From: Echinometra lucunter
Taxonomy: Eukaryota > Echinodermata > Echinoidea > Camarodonta > Echinometridae
Direction of reading: 5' to 3'
DNA length: 64,000 nucleotides
Assembly (NCBI GenBank): GCA_029962745.1
Contig: CM057152.1
Location: 28,487,361 to 28,551,360 of the forward strand
The notes beneath the pieces are model-generated. The model did no database searches. It worked only from the letters and a program-made list of their open reading frames with translations, and was not told the DNA's origin. Both the position numbers and the translations under genes were made by a program. This document shows positions 24,087-34,500 of this stretch, piece by piece (within the stretch, counting starts at the first letter, position 1; the number at the start of each line of letters is the position of its first letter).

Positions 24087-26267
24087 ATGGCGTACAGACA
24101 TAATCCTGCCAGTGGAAAAGTTTCAAAAGCTGACCCATTATCTGCATATAATCCAGGGGTAACGATTCGCTTATTTTCACTCGGTGAAGTCTTCGGAAGC
24201 TCTGTTGTTTTTCATAGATATATTAATGGCTTGGCCCTTCCCACGCCCAATCAATTATTATGCGCTCTGTGATGATCCCCAGGCCAGGGCGTGCATACTG
24301 TCTGAGCAGCCATAGACACCCATAGTATAGCTTGCATTGAGGCTGGGTCCCGGCCAGACTCCCAGTATAATTCTGTGGGGCAGGCCCGGCTCAGCTTCAT
24401 TCTCATTTGGGACCCGGGACCATATATGCCCATGCAATGCCATGGTTCTTACTTAGTTTGGCCACTACACCATCATCATATCATGTGCCCCTGGGCATGC
24501 TGGGCTGCGGTCTAGCTATAGGATAGCTATCGTGATTTTATTCTGATATTACACGATAGCTATAGATTGCTGCCATAGGCCCCTGTGTTGAAAGATGTGA
24601 CCTTGAAATATTATGCCTCCAAATCACACTTTCTCATGCCCGGTTAACCCTGCAAACTACCTTCCAAGTTCGCCAGTGGACCAGTCGATCAAACTGTGAT
24701 ATCAAAACCTGAAATTTATTTTTCAAACTCAAAATATCGACTTTTGATTGATACGGGATCCTACCTTCTTGTTGATTTCGCCGCTTGATTAATTTCCATT
24801 TCAATAGCGCGACCTCCGACATCTACGCCCGCTGGTCTCGGCCACAGGCGCTAGGCGAAGCAGCGTTGCACTCTCGCATGTGGCGGCGAACGCAGAGTGC
24901 GTGCGAGAGTGCAACGCTGCTTCGCCTAGCGCCTGTGGCCGAGACCAGCGGGCGTAGATGTCGGAGGTCGCGCTATTGAAATGGAAATTAATCAAGCGGC
25001 GAAATCAACAAGAAGGTAGGATCCCATATCAATCAAAAGTCGATATTTTGAGTTTGAAAAATAAATTTCAGGTTTTGATATCACAGTTTGATCGACTGGT
25101 CCACTGGCGAACTTGGAAGGTAGTTTGCAGGGTTAACCGGGCATGAGAAAGTGTGATTTGGAGGCATAATATTTCAAGGTCACATCTTTCAACACAGGGG
25201 CCTATGGCAGCAATCTATAGCTATCGTGTAATATCAGAATAAAATCACGATAGCTATCCTATAGCTACTGCGGTCCTCATTTCGAAACTAACTGTAGTGA
25301 CATCTTACTGGCAGCTATAACTTTCATGTTTGCGCATGAAATTCAATTAGGCCTAGCCTTACAATTTTACTTGTGATTAAATTTACTGTAGCTTTTTCCG
25401 ACATTTTTAACTTTCCATATGGAATGACAAATACATATTTCATGTATGGTCGACCGTGAGAAAACATATTTTGTAGGCAAGAGGGCTTAAAATCCTTCAA
25501 GATCGGATAGACTTCCAGTATTAATGCAAGCATTTTTTTTTTTGAAAGAGAGACCTTGAGAGAAAGTGAGAGAACAGTTTACATTTTGTTACAAATGTGT
25601 TTACATACATGCGTATGATGTAATCATAATTAGTTTGAAAAGTAACTACTCATATTATTCACATTCCAGGGCTTGACGCAAACCAAAGTCAAAGAGGCAC
25701 CACCACTTGAGTTTGCACAGAAACCTGCACCTAGCGGAACGATGGGTAGATTTTTCAAAAACAAAATCTCCTTCAACCAAGCAAGGTTTGGGGTAAGTTA
25801 GGGATATTAACAGAAATTTGACTTGTATTTCTGGCAGGATCTTAAACAAGTATTTGATGAGCAAAGGAAAAACCACTGAGTGTGACAGATGATTGTTCAG
25901 TCAATGAGTTGATAGTTTTTACCCTAGCTATGCAGTGAAGTAGCCAAATCAAAGTGGAATATTAAAGCCCCACATTTTTATGTCTTTTGAAGAGAGAGAA
26001 GATTATTTGTTTGCTGTTTTATTGCTTCATTGTAATGTGATCTTTTAATGGGACATGCTGTCGAATGATACAGTATTGAAAATTTAATTGTGTTTCACTT
26101 TTGTTTTGTGTGGACTTTGTATCCTTCTGTAGGTTGCTGATGGGTTACCAGTTCACATCAAGCTGGGACGCGATAGAATCACCTTCGCCTTTGCCATGGG
26201 TCTTACTACTGTAGGCACCCTCTGGAGTTGTTACTCTCTCTATCAGCTCTCCTTCAAGAAATCATAG
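24087..26267 (+). CDS. COX7A2L: COX7A2L-like (SCAF1/COX7RP) respiratory supercomplex factor, three exons
   Basis: Exons 24087-24158, 25670-25792 and 26133-26267 have GT/AG borders, all phase 0, and encode 109 residues, close to the vertebrate protein's length. The N-terminal half has AYNPGGLTQTKVKEAPPLEFAQKPAP, which follows the COX7A2L pattern (AYSP.GL then EAPPI.FA.P). The C-terminal half, ADGLPVHIKLGRDRITFAFAMG then TTVGTLWSCYSLYQLSFKK, is the COX7A domain: the DG.PVYLK motif, then a single membrane helix ending in a basic tail. Family role: bridges complex III and complex IV in the inner mitochondrial membrane. The longer N-terminus points to COX7A2L rather than a plain COX7A subunit. Intron 1 holds a 755-bp fold-back element. 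Confidence 0.85.
24513..25267. mobile_element. Fold-back transposable element with 366-bp near-perfect arms
   Basis: Arms 24513-24878 and 24902-25267 are inverse copies around a 23-nt spacer. The only mismatch I saw is gatacggg versus the partner reading cccatatc. Exact 8-bp duplications CTGCGGTC flank it (24505-24512 and 25268-25275), proving insertion. Ends read TAGCTATAGGATAGC. Each arm carries the same 62-codon open frame (MSEVALLKWKLIKRRNQQEG...), at 24822-24634 minus and 24958-25146 plus, preceded by GC-rich DNA. It sits in intron 1 of the COX7A2L-like gene. The 8-bp duplication fits hAT or P-like superfamilies, but the TAGC ends are not typical hAT ends, so the class is open. Confidence 0.85.
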
Positions 26268-28050
26268 AGTAATTGATCATAGATATGATTGTTTTGGCTC
26301 TATAGCCCTTCATACTTTTAATAATAAGAAGAAGTAAAACTGTGTTTTGAATTGAAACCTAGCATGCTTTTCATCTTGAGTTCAAGCTATTGAGTTAAAT
26401 TTGAAATATATGTGACTCTGTGATTCAGTCTTACCTGGCCGCTTGTACAAATTTGTTTATAATCAGGAGGTAGGGTTATAAAATATGCTCTAACATTTGA
26501 AGGGAGGCAGAAGGTTAAGGTGGTGGCCTTGTTATAAGATCTAATCCCAAGTGTTAGCTGGACAGATCCGACAGAAAAATGAAGACCTTTCATATATTTC
26601 TTGATTCACTATACATGTCAATGAAAATTGCTTATGTAAAAGGTGGTGCCTAGATTCATAAGCTTCAGCTTACAAACTTGTAATTTGTGGTTATAGACAT
26701 CGTTTTATTCAAGAAACTTCCGTTTTCCTTCAGCTGGGTCAAATGGACATGAATTTTCCAAACCTTCGTAATCAGAGCATGTCAACCCATGATAATGCTT
26801 GAATTAGCAGATAACAAGTTTTTGTCATTTGAGCAAAGCATTTCGAGTAAATCATTCAATACCTCTTTTAATGGGGTTCAGAATAACTCTACCAACTTGA
26901 AAAGTATGATATTTATGTAAAACTCTATTTGAAAATACATGTATGTAATGTTGCAAGTCCTGAAATAGTGTACAAACTTAAATTCTTGCAGTGGTTTGAT
27001 CTTTGCTAATTTGGCGATTATGACATAAGCTGAATTTCCTACTCGATAAATGCCTTTGTTTAAGTATAGGAGCACAATACAAAATGTGAAAAAAAGATTA
27101 CTTGCAAACATGTCAAATTGTCTGAATTCGCTGAAATATCTGTACTCTAAAATATTGGCTTATACTGTAGTGTAGTGAGTATGAAAATATGAATAGAAAC
27201 AACTGAAAATACGATTTTATTTTTATTTTAGTTTTATTCATGATATAACCCTGTTTTTTCTTTCTTTTTTTCAGCAGTGGTTTGTGTTGATTGCCAAATG
27301 GTGAATGTGTACATTTACAAGTACTCTATTTTGATTTTAAAAATATATATATATATATTGATGGGATTGATGACTCAGCAATATTTGATAAAGATGTTAA
27401 TGAATTGAAAAACTCAATTCTTAATGCATGTTATAAGTGGAAAAAGAAAGCATATACAGACAATTTTGCTACATTGATATAAACTAACTCTTCCTAAAAG
27501 AATTTTACTGGCAGCTTTTCACTGTGTTCTTGTATAGAGCGAGTCAATCCTTTGATGACTTGTGTTCTGCCAAATTAGACATATTCATTTGTTTACCTTG
27601 GATGGGTTATTTCCAATAATGGAATAATAATAAAGATTATTTTGAAAAATTACCATTTAATAAACTGGTTTTATGCTTTATAATTCCAATTGTCGATAGC
27701 ACACTGAAAGTTGACCTTGAGCTGTGTGTTAGGGCAGGCAATTTACCAAGTACATGTGTTATGAAATCGTGAACACTAATTGGCTCCATAACTTGTCATC
27801 TTTCTTCATAGTCTGAGCACTATACAATGAAGTAAAGATTGCAAAGATGACATTATCAGAATATGTGTGAAAATTTGAAATGTGTTTAGCAACAGATAGG
27901 AAGGGGAGGGGGATAGCTTTGACCTCCCCATTTAAGGAAAGAAAAGTTGTCTAATCTTTCTTCAGAAATTTGAAGGGCACCAAAGCAAATCAAGTCGAAA
28001 TGGCGAATTCCCATTTTGTATGAAATGTCGAAAGTAATACGATGTACATG

Positions 28051-28279
28051 CAGGGGTGGCACCAGGGTATTTTGATAGGGGGCAAGATGACCCATAGGTG
28101 ACTTTATTTACATTTTAAATTTAAAAAAGAAATAGGGAAATTATACAGTTGCATGACCCAGTCCTCTATCCCCATGCTATTTTTCCCTCCTTCCCCCCTT
28201 TTTTTTTCTTTTTTGATCACTTGAAAAATCACCGGGGGCGGTCACTCCCCTACCCCCCTTCCCTGTAGCAGCACCCCTG
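28051..28279. mobile_element. hAT-like MITE, 229 bp, exact 8-bp TSD
   Basis: Ends are CAGGGGTGGCACCAGGG and the inverse CCCTGTAGCAGCACCCCTG. Flanking TGTACATG occurs at 28043-28050 and 28280-28287. CA..TG-type ends plus an 8-bp target duplication fit hAT. A second member of the same family is at 57072-57296; both share GGCAAGATGACCCATAGGTGA and TTTTGATCACTTGAAAAATCA internally. Confidence 0.85.
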
Positions 28280-30572
28280 TGTACATGTATTATGAAGGAC
28301 TCACTCGTACCATGGAGCTAAAAACACCCTGCTTTTCCTTGTCACAATGCTTCGGTGTTACTTTTTGTTCATCCATCTTTGTGCAATGCATGTTTCTCAT
28401 CTCTCTGTCTTTTCTTTCTCCCCCGATTTTTTGTCACTGTTCTAGTGTCTCTTTCATCCATTTGTTATCATATGTTTTTCTCTATCCCTCAGTCTATTGT
28501 ACTGATGTGGCTATTGTAGGCAAATAAAGCCCGATTGTTATTATTCCCGGTTATTATTAGGTACATTTCTCTGCGATGTTTACCTGAACATGTATATCTC
28601 TACATCTCTCTCGATTTGTCTCTGTTCTCTACGGTGTGTTTTATAAACAAGGAAACCCATCTTTTCCCTATACAGTATATAGCTAAGCACACGAAAATTC
28701 ATTATGAAAAGGCAATTTTTTCCTTTTTATCGGACTAAACATTTTTATGATAGAGTTAAGGACAACCGCATTTTAGCAATTTTAAATCAGCAATGCCGAA
28801 AGTGATTTACGCACACGAGTTGTAATCAACACAATGAAATGATCCTCTCTTTGCTTTCCTTATTTGCGTGGACACAGACAAGGGAAGGGGTCACGTGGAA
28901 CGATTTTGGGCCTAAATATAAACCCCAATCTCATCTTTAAACTGCAAATTGCTGAGTGATGAACAAAAGAACATCATGAAGGGTCACCTATCTTTGTTTC
29001 CTTTTCTGTCTCTATCTTTTGCTTATTTTGGGTTATATTGTAATTGAATTGTAAAATGTAATTACATTATTCATGGTTGCTAAAAACTTATTTCGACATT
29101 ACTCAATACCATTCATATTGATTAATGCGTGTCATCATAATATATTTGGTATCAAAAGGAAAGGGGAAGAAATAATCTTTGACATGAATGATATAAATTT
29201 ATCAGGAAATGCATGTAATTATTTCTAATAAATGATGATTAGCCTCTCTGTTAAGTGATCAGCTCAGTCGACAAGTCAGAGTCTTATCATTCTTTCTCCT
29301 TCTATGGCGTCTATCTCTTGTTTCTCTATCTCCTTTTCTTACACCTCTCGTGTTTCGTGTGTCTATTTCTCTATATCTATCAGTGTAAACTGTTATTTCC
29401 GATTCACTCCCCCTTTTATTCTATTTCACCATCTCTCCTTTTTTACGGTCTCCCTCGACAAAAACATTTGTGACACAGTTCATGACGCAAAACAAATATG
29501 ATCATGCATATACCGAGATACGTTTCTTCTTTCACTTGATACTTTAACAGAATTTCAACAAAAACTGTGGGAAGTCGATACAAAAGCTAATCAAACTAAG
29601 ATAAATTAACACTCCTGTATAAAATATTGCCTTCATGTTTCACATGCGAGTGCGCCTTTAAGTTAGATAATTATGCTGACTTCGTTTTTTGCTTTGTTTT
29701 TATTTTATACGTTTATGTAAATAGAACTGGCAAAATCCGAATCCAGCTGCTCAGCTTATTTACAACTGAGCCGTGCAACAATATAGTACAACGAATGGTG
29801 AGATATGAATTACATGAACATGTATCATTTAAAACAACAATCATATGCACAGGACAATCCTTCGATAGTGCAGAGCGCTTGGCAGACATATACATGTAGA
29901 TGTCACAAATGCATCATGAATAAAAACGTTTTTGGTGTCAAGTTAAAGCAATATTACGAAATTAAGAAGAAATCACCTTAATTACATTGACATGAAATGC
30001 AATGAAATCTACACTTAAAATATATTCTAATAATCAGGATGAATACAAACAACCAACAACCACTGAATATCAAACTTCTCATCTCCTCGTCCAGTTGATG
30101 AAGGTAAACCTCTCTTGGCATCCTATTAATCTCTCTTTCCTGATTTTTTCCTTGCCAACTTCTCTTCTATCTCTTCCAGTATCTCTCCTCGTCCACATCC
30201 TCGACATTTGTCAAAAGTTGTTCTTGCTCTTTTGGCATCGCTTGATTTATTTCTCATTTTTCTCCGAGAGAGTTTAGTATATCAGCTTTTTGCTCTTCCC
30301 TCCCCCCCCCCCTCTCTCTCTCTCTCTCACTTTCCCTCTCATTGTCATTGATTTCTCTTATTCATTCACCAACACATTTTCTTCTTTGTCCTTTTACATT
30401 GACATCCTTCCTATCATCTTCCCAAGCATTCCAGAAATTTCTTTTTCTCCACACTCTCCCCCTTCTAGTGTATACGATGCAGTAATCATTTTCTTTTTCG
30501 CTCTTCGTTTTTTTTTTTTTTTTTTTTTAATGCAGGCTATAGTTTAGTCTCTCCTCCTCTTTCTGACACATT

Positions 30573-30690
30573 TTTATGCCTCCGCCCACCGTAGGTGGTT
30601 GCCGGAGGCATTATGTTTTCGGGTCGTCCGTCCGTCCGTCCCGTTTTCGTTTTCGCGATAACTTAAGAACCGTTTGTTCATGTGAAATTT
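30573..30690. repeat. GTCCGTCC-type dispersed repeat head, copy 2
   Basis: TATGCCTCCGCCCACC..GGAGGCATTATG hairpin followed by TTCGGGTCGTCCGTCCGTCC and GATAACTTAAGAACCGTTTG, matching the start of 2535-2890. It ends about 90 bp beyond the MCT-like stop codon (30782-30780), so it probably lies in that gene's 3' UTR. Confidence 0.7.
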
Positions 30691-30779
30691 TACTTTGGTT
30701 TTCTGAAACAAAAACGAAAAGAAACGAATCAGACAAACAACCAAACAAACAAACAAAATATAAAACTTGAAGACTCCCG

Positions 30780-31524
30780 TCATCCGTTTTGTTGTGTTGC
30801 ATCCCTCCTCCGTCGAGCAATCTTGAATGCGAGCGTAATGAGCACCTGAACACAGCTGATGGCACCGAGGAATAGGAATACTGCGGTATAAGACCCGGTC
30901 TTGTCCTTTATCATTCCTATCAGAGAAAATAGATGAAAAGGTACGCTAGGGATCATCATCAGTGGGAAACGTTAAACGAAAAAGGTCCTAATTTAATGGC
31001 GGTTTAACTCGGAACACATATACCGCAGTACATGCATAATGGGGTCACAAGAGATAATGGAGATTACCCTGATTTTTCTGCTTCATCACTCCCGTAAAAG
31101 TGAAGGCTAGAAACTATATAAATATTGATCCCCCCCCCCCCCCCCCCGATGCTTTTACGCTACTGTGATCCCTTCTTATTTTTGTTAGTAATTGAGTCGG
31201 TCATGTATGGTGCATTCAAAATGTATAGGCATAAGCACTTAATGCGATGATTTTTATTTGAATGTTTTACAAAATAATCACAGACAGGCTTGGGGGAAAA
31301 AAAACCAATTGGTGCGTGACTGATTTTACTAATCAACATTCAGTATAAGAATGCAATTAGAATACCCCCTCCCCCGTTATAGCATGATGAAGACATATTG
31401 TGAACCGTGTAGTAGCTAGCAGAGGCGTCGATCCATTTTTCGGATTGGGGGGGCAAGACGACCAAGCGGAGATGAACTCACGGCTACTATCTGTACACAC
31501 ACACACACGCACGCACCCTCACAC

Positions 31525-31596
<72 letters not shown>

Positions 31597-34500
31597 CATA
31601 GGCCTATATCAACGTGAAGCATTTTCAAATTGGGGAAATTAAGCAACTTGCTATGTGAACCATCCTGATTTTTCTTTTTTTTGTTCAATTTTGCGAGCGA
31701 GCGAAGCGAGCGAGCAAAAAATAACAAAGTTTTCTTGTTATGAGAGAAGAGTTTAGTTATCATATACACTGATATAGGCATAAATGATATCTGATTATGT
31801 CGTTACTTCGCTGCCAAATATGAACTCTATTTTGTCACATCGCTGGTCCATTGTTGCTGCCCCCCCCCCCCCCAAACCACTCTGTTTTTTAATATTACGA
31901 GCGAGCGAAGCGAGCGAGGAAGCACACACTGTTTTTCATGGTAGATGTAGTAAACCCTTCGGCAAATTACGCTGTGAGCCAATGAAACATCTACATTATC
32001 TATTCGGTCTCATCTCACCGAATTCGTTTGCTTTGTAAAACCATTAATATGAAACGAGCGAGCGCAGCGAGCGAGGAAAAATAAACCCTTTTCCATATGA
32101 TAGAAGTGTTATTTCGTCATCATAAAAATGTGATAAAAATGTGATATGCGCTATACAAGAACGGTATATTATTATCATTATCATCAGAATACACTTTGAA
32201 CCTGTCATGCCTGTATGATATCTAAATAATACATCCGATCACTTGTGTACCTAATATGACACTGTTTTAGCTACCTCGCTTCAGTCCGAATCCATTCTGT
32301 TTCTACTATAGCTAGCAAAGTCAACGACCGATCCCGGCAAAATTATATGGATTCGTCCCAAAATCTTTGTTAACCACCATGCTGCCCAAATATAATGATA
32401 CTTTTCAATCTCGCTGCTATAATAAGCTACTTGCTGCTCGAAATCATCTTGCATCTAGCTTTTACCAGCGAGAGTACAGTGGAGTAGCGAGCGAGTTAAC
32501 GAAAAATATGTTTTTGTTTTGCGTTTTTTTTTTTTTTCATCCAGGCCGTTATCTCCTGAAATGTTATCTATTTTTAGGTCAACCGGCCGCTCGATTTCTA
32601 GGAGTGATATCTTATTTGGTTATATTACTTCCTATGAGTAGAAGAATAGTATAACATTAGATAGAATCACAAGACGCAAACCGATTTCCTTTCATAAGAA
32701 TAGTAATTATCATCGGCATTGGTTAAGATACAATAAATGCGAGCGAGCGAAGCGAGCAAGCGCTTCCCAGTGTCCCATTTTCTTTCTTTTTTTCTTGTTT
32801 TACGCTTTCATTTCACTTCCTTCCTTCCTTTTCCTTTCTTTTCTCTTTCTTTTTTCTTTTTCCTTTTTTCATTTTTTTTTTTGGTTGGGAAATTATTGGG
32901 GGGGCAAAATGATATCTTTGCCCCCCCGAAATTTTCTTTGGGGGGGCAACTGCCCCCCCTGCCCCCCAGGATCGACGCCTCTGGTAGCTAGGCCTGTACC
33001 TGACAACAGACTCCCGACAGTACCTCCAAGGCCATAAGTCAAGCCGCAGATTCCAGAAGCAACCGTGAAGTTTTCATTGGATACAGCGGACTTGATAAAG
33101 GCGGCAGCAGCCAGTCCTGAACTGAAGATACAGAACCCTTGAGCGAAGGCCGAAACGCACATGACTGGGAATGTCGTCAGGAGTGGGTCGATTAAGAACG
33201 TAACTAAAGATACTGTACTCAGGATCAAGAACACAAGTATAAAATCTACTCCAAAGTAGAGAAGTACTATGCACAGGATTCGCCCGATGATGCCAGCTCC
33301 ACCACCAATGGAGGAGAGCAAGACGGCCTTAGAACTTGGGATTCCGTACCATTCTGCTCTTGGAACCAGGAACAAGATCCAAGATTGTATAACGAACAGC
33401 AGGAGAAACAGACAGGGAACTGCGAGTGCCAGGAGAGGTTCTTTTACCAATATGCAGTGGTGAATCCAATCCCACAAGCACTTTGATGAAAGGGTATCAT
33501 CTGTAGATTCCCTCCCAGTATGATCTTCTTGTAGTAAGCTTATATTTTCTTCTAAAGATGCTGCATTATCTTTATCTGTAACCATACGAGCAGCCTGATT
33601 ATCATTATCAGCATCATGCATCAAAGGCACTTCATCTGACATCTTTTTAGTACCGTTCTTTCCTTTCTTCCTAGAGGATTCTCGATAACTCTTTTTGGTC
33701 CTGAGGCAGACACTGGCAACGACTGCATGTAAGCTGATTCCTCCCAAGACCAGCATGGCACCGCTCAATCCGTAAGCCTGTAGGGCTCTCTCAATGATCA
33801 CGGGAACAACCAATGCACCTGCAGTACTTCCTAGGTTGCTTACAGAGCTCATGAGGACGTAATCTTCCTGGAAGTAGTCGTTGAGTATGATATGGGCTGG
33901 TAAGTATCCCATCGATAATCCAATTCCTTTAGGCATGCAAGAAGAGAAGATATAATTTTAAAAATAAAAAGTAAATCTCCAATTTATTTATTTTTGAAAT
34001 TATTTCTTTATTTTTTTATTTTCAACATTAAATGAATATATCAGAAATAATTACATCATTAAATTATAAGATAAGAATAATCACAATGCAATTTTAAAAA
34101 TTGAATACATAAATACATGTTGAAAATGAAGCGAAATGCTGCAAGCTAAGCTTGTATTTTGCAAACCTCTCGATATAAAACAAAATTATGAATAACGATT
34201 CATTAATACAACAAAACAACAACAACAACAAAACACGTATCACTACAAAAAGAGTTTGTCTAAGTTAGTCATTTCAAAGGCCTTGTGTAGTACTGAAGGA
34301 TTTGCTTTTCAGGAGGCATGTGTGCATCGTCAGCCAAATATCAGTTAGGAGGAGGGTGTATGAGCAAATTAATTTCACCAAATGGTCATACACAGAATTC
34401 CATTAAGTTTGTATAACAACATAAAATATCCCCAGATTTCGAATTTGTCAACAATGCTAGAACTGATTATGAAGACGATTCAGTTTGATAACAGACCCTT

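Larger units (their letters stand above)
26268..30779. other. Intergenic region between convergent COX7A2L-like and MCT-like genes
   Basis: No gene recognised. Contents: the COX7A2L-like 3' UTR, one hAT-like MITE (28051-28279), pyrimidine-rich low-complexity stretches around 30280-30530 including poly-C and CT runs, and the head of a dispersed repeat at 30573-30690. Confidence 0.5.

Noticed and set aside
31416..31781. 121-codon minus-strand frame with poly-Tyr/Ile
   Set aside because: Translation of a TA microsatellite inside a hAT-like element.
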